Assembly (NCBI GenBank): GCA_003485905.1
Contig: DNHK01000427.1
Coordinates: 1-6,945 of the forward strand
Direction of reading: 5' to 3'
DNA length: 6,945 bases
Source: Gammaproteobacteria bacterium
GTDB lineage: Bacteria > Pseudomonadota > Gammaproteobacteria > Arenicellales > Arenicellaceae
Part shown: positions 1 through 6,270 of the stretch, piece by piece
Layout: each line of letters starts with the position of its first letter
Numbering within the stretch: position 1 is the stretch's first letter
Notes under the pieces: generated by a model
Seen by the model: only the letters and a program-made list of their open reading frames with translations
What the model was told of the DNA's origin: nothing
The model's database searches: none
Position numbers and translations under genes: made by a program

Positions 1-371
1 CGCAAGATATCGCGTTATTGGATGCTCGCAAGGCTTACCGAATGTTTGAGAAAGTTCAAATCCCTGTATTGGGTGTTGTAGAAAATATGAGTACTCACGT
101 TTGCAGTGAATGTGGTCATGAGGAACATATTTTCGGCCAAGGCGGGGGCAAAGCAATGGCGGAAGAGTATGGCTTGGAATTTTTGGTCGACGTGCCGTTA
201 GATGTTGATATACGCTTACAGGCCGATGAAGGAACGCCAATAACTGTGCTGGCGCCTGATTCGTTGGCAGGGTTGGCGTACAGAAGTGCAGCGCTGAAAA
301 TTGCAGCAGGTCTTGCTAAATCTAGGAAAGATTACTCAAAAGTCTTTCCAAAAATTGTTATAGAAAGCTAG
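1..371 (+). CDS. apbC: ApbC/Mrp iron-sulfur cluster carrier ATPase, C-terminal fragment
   Basis: This is the C-terminal ~122 residues of a P-loop NTPase of the Mrp/ApbC/NBP35 family, which binds a [4Fe-4S] cluster and passes it to apoproteins in the cytosol. The frame is open to the left edge: codons from base 3 read QDIALLDARK, a conserved family stretch, so the TTG at 18 is internal and not a start. Visible hallmarks are the segment PVLGVVENMS followed by a CxxC pair (CSEC, cysteine codons at 102-104 and 111-113) that ligates the bridging cluster at the dimer interface, then GHEEHIFGQGGG and a V-P-L-D motif. The Walker A motif must lie upstream, outside the window. The end (tag at 369-371) is natural. 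The gene is 73 bp upstream of aroC on the same strand, so co-transcription is possible but not shown. Family identification is very secure; the exact symbol (apbC or mrp) is a naming choice. Confidence 0.95.
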   Translation, partial: QDIALLDARKAYRMFEKVQIPVLGVVENMSTHVCSECGHEEHIFGQGGGKAMAEEYGLEFLVDVPLDVDIRLQADEGTPITVLAPDSLAGLAYRSAALKIAAGLAKSRKDYSKVFPKIVIES

Positions 372-444
372 TGCTTAACAAAAGCATGGTTGTTGATTGT
401 CAGATTTGATGATCGATTAAGAAAATTAAACTACGAGTCAAATT

Positions 445-1545
445 ATGGCGGGTAATACAATAGGTCAGTTATTTAGTGTCACGACGGCAGGGGAGAGTCA
501 CGGAAAAGCGTTGACGGCTGTTGTCGATGGTTGCCCACCAGGACTTGAGCTCGCTGAAACCGATTTACAACCCTGGTTAGATAAACGTAAACCGGGCACT
601 TCGAAATTCACTACTCAACGACGGGAGTCAGATACAGTTGAAATACTATCCGGCGTATTCGAAGGTAAAACCACCGGAACGCCTATCGGCTTGTTGATTA
701 GAAACGAAGATCAACGTTCTAAAGACTATTCTGAGATTGCTGATAAGTTTCGTCCAGGACATGCAGATTATACGTATTTACAAAAACACGGGTTTCGAGA
801 CTATCGCGGTGGAGGACGATCTTCTGCTCGTGAAACGGCCATGCGGGTGGCGGCCGGTGGGATCGCTAGAAAGTATTTGCATGATCGCTTGGGAGTCACG
901 ATAACCGGTTACCTAGCGGCTATGGGCGATATTCAAATTAGCTCGTTGGATCTTGCCGAGATAGACAATAACCCGTTCTTTTCGCCTGATGCGAGTGTTG
1001 TCAAAGCAATGGAAGATTTAATTATTGCTCTGCGTAAGGAGGGTGATTCCATCGGGGCACGAGTGAACGTACGCGCGAGTGGTGTCCCAGTCGGGTTGGG
1101 AGAACCGGTATTTGATCGGCTCGATGCTGAATTAGCCAGATCGTTGATGAGTATCAATGCAGTAAAGGCCGTTGAAATTGGTGCTGGGTTTTTATCAGTT
1201 GCTCAGCGCGGTTCTGAGCACCGTGACGAAATTTATCCGGATGGATTCGCAAGTAATAATGCTGGCGGTGTGTTGGGAGGCATTAGTACTGGGCAAGATA
1301 TTGAAGCGAGTATTGCGCTTAAACCGACATCCAGTATTACCACGCCGGGCAACTCGATAAACGAGGCCGGCGAATCAGTCCAGTTAGTCACCAAAGGTCG
1401 ACACGATCCTTGTGTTGGTATACGCGCAGTACCGATTGCGGAGGCAATGATGGCAATAACGCTAATGGATCATTATTTGCGTCATCGCGGCCAGAATGCT
1501 GACGTTGAGCTGGCAGCTCATCTAGTTCCGGCTTCGCGGGTCTAG
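445..1545 (+). CDS. aroC: chorismate synthase
   Basis: Chorismate synthase converts 5-enolpyruvylshikimate-3-phosphate to chorismate, the last step of the shikimate pathway, using reduced FMN; it is cytosolic. The 366-residue length fits the family. All three family signatures are visible: [18 protein letters not shown] (residues 16-33), [18 protein letters not shown] (122-139) and [13 protein letters not shown] (318-330). The two catalytic histidines are present as His19 (GESHG) and His106 (PGHADYTY). The ATG at 445 gives the expected N-terminus, [10 protein letters not shown]; only a weak GAG at 435-437 serves as a Shine-Dalgarno. The C-terminal codons lie in a 20-bp tandem duplication (1521-1560), and the present stop tag (1543-1545) comes from the start of the second copy. 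Collapsing the duplication would give a protein of the same length with a different last residue. The body shows no truncation and the enzyme should be active. Confidence 0.98.
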   Translation: MAGNTIGQLFSVTTAGESHGKALTAVVDGCPPGLELAETDLQPWLDKRKPGTSKFTTQRRESDTVEILSGVFEGKTTGTPIGLLIRNEDQRSKDYSEIADKFRPGHADYTYLQKHGFRDYRGGGRSSARETAMRVAAGGIARKYLHDRLGVTITGYLAAMGDIQISSLDLAEIDNNPFFSPDASVVKAMEDLIIALRKEGDSIGARVNVRASGVPVGLGEPVFDRLDAELARSLMSINAVKAVEIGAGFLSVAQRGSEHRDEIYPDGFASNNAGGVLGGISTGQDIEASIALKPTSSITTPGNSINEAGESVQLVTKGRHDPCVGIRAVPIAEAMMAITLMDHYLRHRGQNADVELAAHLVPASRV

Positions 1546-1560
1546 TTCCGGCCTCGCGGG
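1521..1560 (+). repeat. 20-bp tandem duplication spanning the aroC stop codon
   Basis: Two adjacent 20-bp copies, tctagttccggcttcgcggg (1521-1540) and the same unit with one t-to-c change (1541-1560), are 19/20 identical. The first copy encodes the aroC tail in frame. Because 20 is not a multiple of three, the second copy is read in another frame, and its tag at 1543-1545 becomes the stop. The single difference is silent (gct/gcc, Ala) in the aroC frame of copy 1. Confidence 0.95.
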
Positions 1561-1586
1561 ATTAATCTGCAACCGTTATAGCGAAG

Positions 1587-1620
1587 GCTGTATCACGATA
1601 CAAGGTACAGCATAATTTTT
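1587..1620 (+). terminator. possible weak intrinsic terminator after aroC
   Basis: The arms gctgta (1587-1592) and tacagc (1606-1611) are perfectly complementary around a 13-nt loop and are followed by ataattttt (1612-1620). Part of the loop can pair instead as gtatc/gatac. The stem is short, the loop is long and the T run is interrupted, so the call is tentative. Read-through into the transporter gene is possible. Confidence 0.25.
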
Positions 1621-1692
1621 GAAACTGTTCATTCAGCCCAGCGGAATTGATGGTCCTCGCACATGGAACAAATTGAGGTTTTGGATACGTAA

Positions 1693-2856
1693 ATGATCCA
1701 GCTTAGTCTTTCACGCTTGCCGATTTGTTCGTTCTACTTTTTCTATTTCGCCACTCTGGGCATTATGGCGCCATATTGGCCGCTGTATTTGGATAGCATC
1801 GAGTTTTCCCCTGCTCAAATTGGCGAACTAATGTCGATATTTATGCTGACTAAAATAGTTGCGCCTTATATATGGGCGTATCTGTCAGGCAAGTCCAAAG
1901 TCGCATTCTCAATCGTACGATACGCGAGCTTTTTATCCCTACTTTGTTTTGCCGGCGTTTTTTGGGCTGACTCTTTTATCAAGATTGCCCTGATCATGAC
2001 GTTTTATAGTTTTTTTTGGAATGCGGCCTTGCCTCAGGTGGAGGCCGAAACTTTGCGCTCATTAAATGACCAGCGTGAAAAGTACGGAAGTATTCGGCTG
2101 TGGGGCTCTATAGGCTTCATTATCACGGTGTTATTAATGGGGGTGCTTACCGACCGATATGGAGCCCATTTGGTAGTGCCTTCGATGCTCATTGCATTGG
2201 CTGGAATATGGGCATCGACGTTAATGGTCAAGCCTAGCCCGCATGTAGTGGAAGAGTCGTCGCTAAATCTTCGAATAACCGGAATACTTCGTCAACGTGA
2301 AGTTAAGTGGTTTTTTCTCGCCTGTGTCGCTATGCAGTTATGTTATGCCCCGTACTATAGTTTTCTGAGCATTTACTTTGAACAAACTGGGTATAGCAAA
2401 ACAGAAATAGGCTTGTTTTGGGCTGCAGGGGTGGTCTGTGAAGTACTGTTATTCATCTTTGTGCATCGCTTGTTAAACAATTTTATGATGCTCAATTTGT
2501 TTGTGTTTGCCTTGTTTCTCGCTGGAATACGCTGGATCACAATCGCGCTATATCCTGAAATTGCTGGTGTTGTGCTAATTACACAGGCATCGCATGCGAT
2601 TACTTTTGGTCTATTTCACGCCGTTAGCATGCAGCACATACATAAGTTTTTTAAAGGTAAGTACGAGGTTCATGGTCAGGCACTGTACAGCTCGGTTGCT
2701 TATGGCGGTGGTGGGGCTATTGGTAGTATTGTTGCTGGCTACTTATGGGCAAGTATTGGCGGTCGTGGGGTATTTATGATGGCTGGTATTGTTATGTTGC
2801 TGGTTGCGACCGCGTACTTCTTCCAATTGCGCAAAAAGCCAGAACCTACAGCGTAA
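1693..2856 (+). CDS. HcaT-like major facilitator superfamily transporter
   Basis: This is a 387-residue inner-membrane protein made of successive hydrophobic helices, consistent with 12 membrane segments of the major facilitator superfamily. The pattern fits the MFS_1_like/HcaT (3-phenylpropionate permease) branch. It has the early motif APYWPLYLDS (residues 26-35) followed by AQIGELMSIF, the central YGSIRLWGSIGF (131-142) closely resembling YGKVRLWGS in E. coli HcaT as I recall it, and a later GVVCEVLLF segment where HcaT has a similar V-x-E-V-I-I-F stretch. HcaT is a proton-driven aromatic acid importer, but substrates of most homologues are unknown, so no substrate is assigned. The ATG at 1693 has a weak ggat (1683-1686) upstream. 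A transporter of this type also follows aroC in Pseudomonas, to my recollection, which suggests an old neighbourhood and not a recent insertion. It converges on efp. Confidence 0.85.
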   Translation: MIQLSLSRLPICSFYFFYFATLGIMAPYWPLYLDSIEFSPAQIGELMSIFMLTKIVAPYIWAYLSGKSKVAFSIVRYASFLSLLCFAGVFWADSFIKIALIMTFYSFFWNAALPQVEAETLRSLNDQREKYGSIRLWGSIGFIITVLLMGVLTDRYGAHLVVPSMLIALAGIWASTLMVKPSPHVVEESSLNLRITGILRQREVKWFFLACVAMQLCYAPYYSFLSIYFEQTGYSKTEIGLFWAAGVVCEVLLFIFVHRLLNNFMMLNLFVFALFLAGIRWITIALYPEIAGVVLITQASHAITFGLFHAVSMQHIHKFFKGKYEVHGQALYSSVAYGGGGAIGSIVAGYLWASIGGRGVFMMAGIVMLLVATAYFFQLRKKPEPTA

Positions 2857-2867
2857 GCTTTCTTTAT

Positions 2868-2893
2868 TAGCCCCCTTTAATAGCTCCTTTTAA
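2868..2893. repeat. imperfect 13-bp tandem repeat after the transporter gene
   Basis: Two adjacent 13-bp units, tagccccctttaa (2868-2880) and tagctccttttaa (2881-2893), agree at 11 of 13 positions. They begin 11 bp after the transporter stop codon, in the convergent intergenic region. I see no good hairpin here, so a terminator role is not supported. Confidence 0.6.
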
Positions 2894-2899
2894 TACGTC

Positions 2900-2950
2900 A
2901 CTGGACAATAGCCGACTAGACAAGAGCTCACTAGACTAACTATTAGACCA
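2900..2950. repeat. degenerate direct repeats, consensus ACTAGACAA, 15-bp period
   Basis: Four related 9-mers occur in a row: actggacaa (2900-2908), actagacaa (2915-2923), actagacta (2930-2938) and attagacca (2942-2950). The first three are spaced exactly 15 bp apart and the fourth 12 bp further on. They fill the gap between the convergent 3' ends of the transporter gene and efp. They may be a decayed minisatellite or a set of protein-binding sites; the sequence does not decide. Confidence 0.5.
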
Positions 2951-2962
2951 AATAGCGAGGCC

Positions 2963-2988
2963 AAAAAACTAACCTCAACCGGGGTAGT
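2963..2988 (-). terminator. probable intrinsic terminator of efp
   Basis: On the minus strand, just after the efp stop, acta (2988-2985) pairs with tagt (2971-2968) and cc with gg, with one internal mismatch and a 7-nt loop. The hairpin leads into a run of T (2968-2963 read on the minus strand). The stem is weak, but placement and the T run fit a rho-independent terminator. Confidence 0.4.
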
Positions 2989-3558
2989 CTATTGGTCGGC
3001 TCGTTCTACGTAATCACCAGTTTCCGTATTAATCTTTACTTTATCTCCTATGTTCACAAACGGAGGAACAGTAACGCGAATACCGGTTTCCATAGTGGCG
3101 GGCTTGCCACCGCCAGCGGCGGTTTGGCCTTTTACCACGGTTTCTGTGTCCGCAATTGTCAGCACGACGTTATCAGGTAGATCCATTCCTATCGGGCTTT
3201 CGTTATGAAAGTTAACCTGCACTTCGGTATTAGGCAGTAAGAAGCCTATTTGATCTTCAATATTTTCACCTGGAATAGTTAGCTGTTCATAGCTGTCAGT
3301 ATCCATGAAAACATGGTCGCTCCCATCGGCGTAAAGGTACTGCATCTTTCGTTGCTCCACATGCGCTTTTTCGACTTTGTCAGCAGACCTAAATCGTTCG
3401 TTAAGTTTAGTACCCATGCTGGTTTCTTTCATTTCTATTTGCACGAAAGCACCGCCCTTGCCGGGTTTTACATGGTTCTTCTTCAGAACGCGCCATAGTT
3501 TGCCTTGATGCTCGATTAAGCTACCAATGCGAATGTCAAATGCGGAAATCTTAGGCAT
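2989..3558 (-). CDS. efp: translation elongation factor P
   Basis: EF-P binds ribosomes stalled at polyproline stretches and promotes peptide-bond formation. The 189-residue length and three beta-barrel domains (about 1-65, 66-128, 129-189) are typical. The modifiable tip loop reads HVKPGKGGAF with Lys34 at the position that carries beta-lysine in E. coli, so it is the lysine type and not the arginine (EarP) type of Pseudomonas. Domain III retains the conserved KGQTAAGGGKPATMETG and VPPFVNIGDKVKINTETG stretches. The N-terminal half (EHQGKLWRV, KLNERFRSADKVE) resembles alphaproteobacterial EF-P more than the E. coli form in my recollection. No modification enzyme (EpmA, EpmB or EarP) is adjacent; the divergent neighbour is a uracil-DNA glycosylase. 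The ATG start (cat at 3556-3558) is followed by MPKISAFDIR as expected. The leader has only a weak GAG Shine-Dalgarno inside a direct repeat. Confidence 0.97.
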   Translation of the reverse strand: MPKISAFDIRIGSLIEHQGKLWRVLKKNHVKPGKGGAFVQIEMKETSMGTKLNERFRSADKVEKAHVEQRKMQYLYADGSDHVFMDTDSYEQLTIPGENIEDQIGFLLPNTEVQVNFHNESPIGMDLPDNVVLTIADTETVVKGQTAAGGGKPATMETGIRVTVPPFVNIGDKVKINTETGDYVERADQ

Positions 3559-3582
3559 AAATTAGTTCTCGAAATTAGTTCT
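3559..3582 (-). repeat. 11-bp direct repeat in the efp leader
   Basis: On the plus strand aaattagttct occurs at 3559-3569 and again at 3572-3582 with cg between. On the minus strand this places two copies of agaactaattt immediately before the efp start codon. The copy nearer the start, with its preceding g, supplies the only Shine-Dalgarno-like GAG, about 10 nt from the ATG. Confidence 0.85.
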
Positions 3583-3605
3583 TAAATATAAAAATGAATA
3601 GAGCG

Positions 3606-3635
3606 ATTTTAGGGTCTGCTATTGATGTAGAGCAA
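3606..3635 (-). promoter_or_regulatory. efp: candidate sigma-70 promoter of efp
   Basis: Reading the minus strand, ttgctc (3635-3630) as -35 and taaaat (3611-3606) as -10 are 18 nt apart. The -10 matches five of six consensus bases and the -35 only three of six. Transcription would begin near 3599, giving a leader of about 40 nt that contains the 11-bp direct repeat. A second A/T-rich element, tatatt, lies nearer the gene. Confidence 0.4.
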
Positions 3636-3728
3636 CCTTTGTTGAAGAATGGCTGTATACAGCTTCAGGCATTCAAACCACTGCATCAAGTCCCGTATCT
3701 TAAATCGCATTTACTTCGTTTAATACTA

Positions 3729-4418
3729 ATGAATACAAGTTTTGATCCAGATTGTCGCGCGTGTCCCCGATTGGCAAACTTTATGGATGACGTTCGGGTA
3801 TTAAATCCTGACTACCATTGCCGACCAGTAGCGCCATTAGGAGACGAAGATGCCCAGGTTTTGGTGGTTGGTTTGGCGCCTGGGATGCACGGTGCGAATG
3901 CCACCGGTAGACCATTTACAGGCGATTATGCGGGAAACTTGCTTTACGAAACATTGCATAAGTACGGCTTTGCAAATAAAGCTGAATCTATAGCCGTCGG
4001 TGACGGGCTTAAATTATCTGGATTGCGCATTACCAATGCGGTGAAATGCCTTCCTCCCGCAAACAAACCCACCACTGAAGAAGTAAAAACCTGTAATAAG
4101 TTTTTGCAGAGTGAACTTGGTATTGGCAAATACATTGATACGAACGAGCGAAAAGACATAGCCAAGAAGGGGGCGCACAAAAGAGCTCAGATCATTTTAT
4201 GCCTTGGTTCGATCTCGCATCAGGCAGTACTGCGAGCTTTTGGGTTGAAACTAAAAGACTATCGATTCGGGCATGCGAATGAGTACGTCCTGCCCTCCGG
4301 TCAGCTATTATTAGATTCGTACCACTGCAGTCGTTACAACACCAATACGAAACGTTTAACTCCAGAAATGTTTTATCAGGTCTTCGCAAGAGCTCGCGAA
4401 ATTATAGAGAGCAACTAA
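3729..4418 (+). CDS. udgB: family 5 uracil-DNA glycosylase (UdgB type)
   Basis: Family 5 uracil-DNA glycosylases excise uracil, and often hypoxanthine or other deaminated bases, to start base excision repair. From the ATG at 3729 the product is 229 residues. Motif A is GLAPGMHGANATGRPFTGD (48-66), followed by AVKCLPPANKP (104-114); the C-terminal motif is DSYHCSRYNTNT (196-207). Cys9, Cys12, Cys107 and Cys122 fit the four ligands of the family's [4Fe-4S] cluster. The frame is open to an ATG at 3594, but homologues begin near SFDPDCRACPRL, and the extra 45 residues lack family features and overlap the candidate efp promoter, so 3729 is preferred; neither start has a good Shine-Dalgarno. Residues ~132-152, lysine-rich and polar, look like an insertion between the ligand helix and the strand IILCLGS. 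The stop taa abuts the uvrC start in the same frame, implying one transcript with uvrC. Confidence 0.88.
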   Translation: MNTSFDPDCRACPRLANFMDDVRVLNPDYHCRPVAPLGDEDAQVLVVGLAPGMHGANATGRPFTGDYAGNLLYETLHKYGFANKAESIAVGDGLKLSGLRITNAVKCLPPANKPTTEEVKTCNKFLQSELGIGKYIDTNERKDIAKKGAHKRAQIILCLGSISHQAVLRAFGLKLKDYRFGHANEYVLPSGQLLLDSYHCSRYNTNTKRLTPEMFYQVFARAREIIESN

Positions 4419-6236
4419 GTGCCCCCGTTTGATAGCAAAGTTTTCTTGGCCAACACTACCACTGCACCCGGTGTATACCGAATGTTCGCTGAGGACGGCC
4501 TTTTGCTATACGTTGGAAAAGCCAAGAACCTAAAGAAGCGGCTATCGAGTTATTTTCGACTCACCGGTTTGTCCACAAAAACCGAGGCAATGATGTCGCG
4601 TGTGGTCAATATCGAAACCACAATCACGCATACTGAGAATGAGGCTCTGCTGCTTGAATCGAATCTTATTAAGGAGCTGAAGCCGCGTTATAACGTGCTG
4701 CTACGAGACAGCAAGAGCTATCCGTATATACATCTGGATACCAGTCATGAGTACCCCAGAGTGTCTTTGTATCGTGGTGACCGAACAGGTGGAGGGCGAT
4801 ATTTTGGGCCGTACGCAAACTCTTATGCGGTACGTGAAACCTTGTCACATTTGCAAAAGGTATTGCCGGTACGCCAATGCGAAGATAGTTACTATCAAAA
4901 TAGAACCCGCCCATGTTTGCAATACCAAATCAAACGCTGCACTGCCCCGTGTGTTGGTTTGATCTCACATGAGATGTATCAGGAAGATGTTGATCAGGCA
5001 ATTTTGTTCTTAACCGGCAAAGACCAAACACTGACCGATAAACTAATAGCCAATATGGACAATGCGTCAAAGGAGTTAGATTTTGAGCAGGCTGCATTCT
5101 TTAGAGATCGGATTAATGCCCTCCGAAAAATACAGGCGAATCAATCGATTAATAGTGAAGCAGGGGAGGCAGACGTTATATGTTTGGCTAATGCGCACGG
5201 AAAACATTGCGTTGAATTGATGTTTTTACGTAATGGACGTCATAGCGGCAGCAATCCTTACTACCCAACCGTATTGCTGGATATCGAGCCAGAAGAAGTG
5301 CTCGGAGCTTTTATTCAACAGTTTTACTTAAACAAAACTGTTCCCAAGCTGCTGGTTTGTGACCCGCAGCCAGCTAATGCGGCTTTGCTCGAAGAGGTGC
5401 TTAGCCAGCAGGCAGGGCACAAAGTAAAAATTGTAAGCAATGTGCGTGCGGATCGTAAGCAATGGCTAGAACACTGCAAAATTAATGCAGACCTTCATTT
5501 GCGCAAACATTTGGAAGATCGCAGCACTCTAGAGCAACGATTTTTGGCATTAACCGAGGCACTGGAGCTAGAGTCGGCCCCTGCTCGCATTGAATGTTTT
5601 GATATTAGTCACACCCAAGGGGAGGCCACGGTAGCGAGTTGCGTGGTTTTTGGCCCTGACGGCGCCATTAAGTCAGACTACCGTCGCTACAATATCAACG
5701 ACATTATAGGAGGCGATGACTATGCAGCGATGGAGCAGGTACTTAAACGTCGGTATAAGAAAATCATCGATGGCGTGGGTAAGTTTCCAGACCTTGTGCT
5801 TATTGACGGTGGTAAAGGTCAGCTCGGTATAGCAAATACGGTTATGCAGGAGCTTGGCTGTGCCGATAAGTTTAAACTGATAGGCGTCGCCAAAGGTGAT
5901 GGCCGCAAAGCGGGTCTTGAGAAACTATTTTTTATTGGCAAGAAGCTACCATTGGTGCTTGGCGCACATTCCCCGGCGTTACATTTGATAAACCAGATAC
6001 GCGATGAGGCTCATCGTTTTGCAATTAGTGGGCATCGACTAAAACGGGGCAAATCAAGAACTAGTTCAGCGTTAGAGGAGATCCCTGGTATTGGGACCAA
6101 GCGTAGGCAAACGTTATTAAAACATTTTGGTGGATTACAAGGTGTACGTCAGGCCGGGGTGAAAGATCTCAGTCAAGCACCAGGCGTAAACGAAGAGTTG
6201 GCCGAACGAATTTACAATTATTTACAAACCCTTTAG
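4419..6236 (+). CDS. uvrC: excinuclease ABC subunit C
   Basis: UvrC makes both incisions around a bulky DNA lesion after UvrA and UvrB have marked it. The 605-residue protein is full length (E. coli 610). Order: GIY-YIG nuclease with GVY (18-20) and YVG (31-33) and probable metal-binding Glu80 for the 3' cut; a cysteine cluster Cys154, Cys166, Cys174, Cys178, the positions that hold a [4Fe-4S] cluster in E. coli UvrC; a UVR domain binding UvrB (~205-240); an RNase H-like nuclease for the 5' cut with Asp395 (CFDISH), Asp434 (GGDDYAAM), Asp463 (LIDGGKGQ) and His532 (RDEAH); and a tandem helix-hairpin-helix tail (~552-604, EIPGIGTKRR). The start is GTG, fixed because the preceding in-frame codon is the udgB stop and the homologous N-terminus begins within five residues. 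A weak agagag (4406-4411) precedes it, so translation probably depends on coupling with udgB. pgsA follows after 34 bp. Confidence 0.97.
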   Translation: MPPFDSKVFLANTTTAPGVYRMFAEDGLLLYVGKAKNLKKRLSSYFRLTGLSTKTEAMMSRVVNIETTITHTENEALLLESNLIKELKPRYNVLLRDSKSYPYIHLDTSHEYPRVSLYRGDRTGGGRYFGPYANSYAVRETLSHLQKVLPVRQCEDSYYQNRTRPCLQYQIKRCTAPCVGLISHEMYQEDVDQAILFLTGKDQTLTDKLIANMDNASKELDFEQAAFFRDRINALRKIQANQSINSEAGEADVICLANAHGKHCVELMFLRNGRHSGSNPYYPTVLLDIEPEEVLGAFIQQFYLNKTVPKLLVCDPQPANAALLEEVLSQQAGHKVKIVSNVRADRKQWLEHCKINADLHLRKHLEDRSTLEQRFLALTEALELESAPARIECFDISHTQGEATVASCVVFGPDGAIKSDYRRYNINDIIGGDDYAAMEQVLKRRYKKIIDGVGKFPDLVLIDGGKGQLGIANTVMQELGCADKFKLIGVAKGDGRKAGLEKLFFIGKKLPLVLGAHSPALHLINQIRDEAHRFAISGHRLKRGKSRTSSALEEIPGIGTKRRQTLLKHFGGLQGVRQAGVKDLSQAPGVNEELAERIYNYLQTL

Positions 6237-6270
6237 TAAAAATTTTTTAAAATTCGTTCATAATACAGCC

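Noticed and set aside
372..386. A terminator after the ApbC gene (tgctt, 5-nt loop, aagca)
   Set aside because: The stem is only 5 bp and A/T-rich, and it is followed by tggttgttg and not a T run.
933..1157. An antisense open frame inside aroC
   Set aside because: The composition is low-complexity and serine/threonine-rich, as expected from the reverse strand of aroC, and there is no start signal or homology.
2992..3498. Plus-strand open frames of about 61-62 codons across efp
   Set aside because: They lie wholly antisense to a well-conserved gene, show no family resemblance and have no ribosome binding site, so they are shadows of the efp codon pattern.
3652..3663. A LexA (SOS) box upstream of udgB-uvrC
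   Set aside because: The site has CTG and CAG arms, but only 4 bases lie between them (CTG-N4-CAG), whereas the gammaproteobacterial LexA box needs CTG-N10-CAG.
3594..3728. A 45-residue N-terminal extension of the uracil-DNA glycosylase from the ATG at 3594
   Set aside because: The extension has no family features, has no ribosome binding site, and overlaps the likely efp promoter on the other strand. Homologues begin close to the ATG at 3729.
6211..6227. Repeated tttacaa at the end of uvrC as a pgsA -35 element
   Set aside because: The copies lie inside the uvrC coding sequence (YNYLQ) and are too far from the -10-like cataat: the nearer one leaves a 32-bp spacer.
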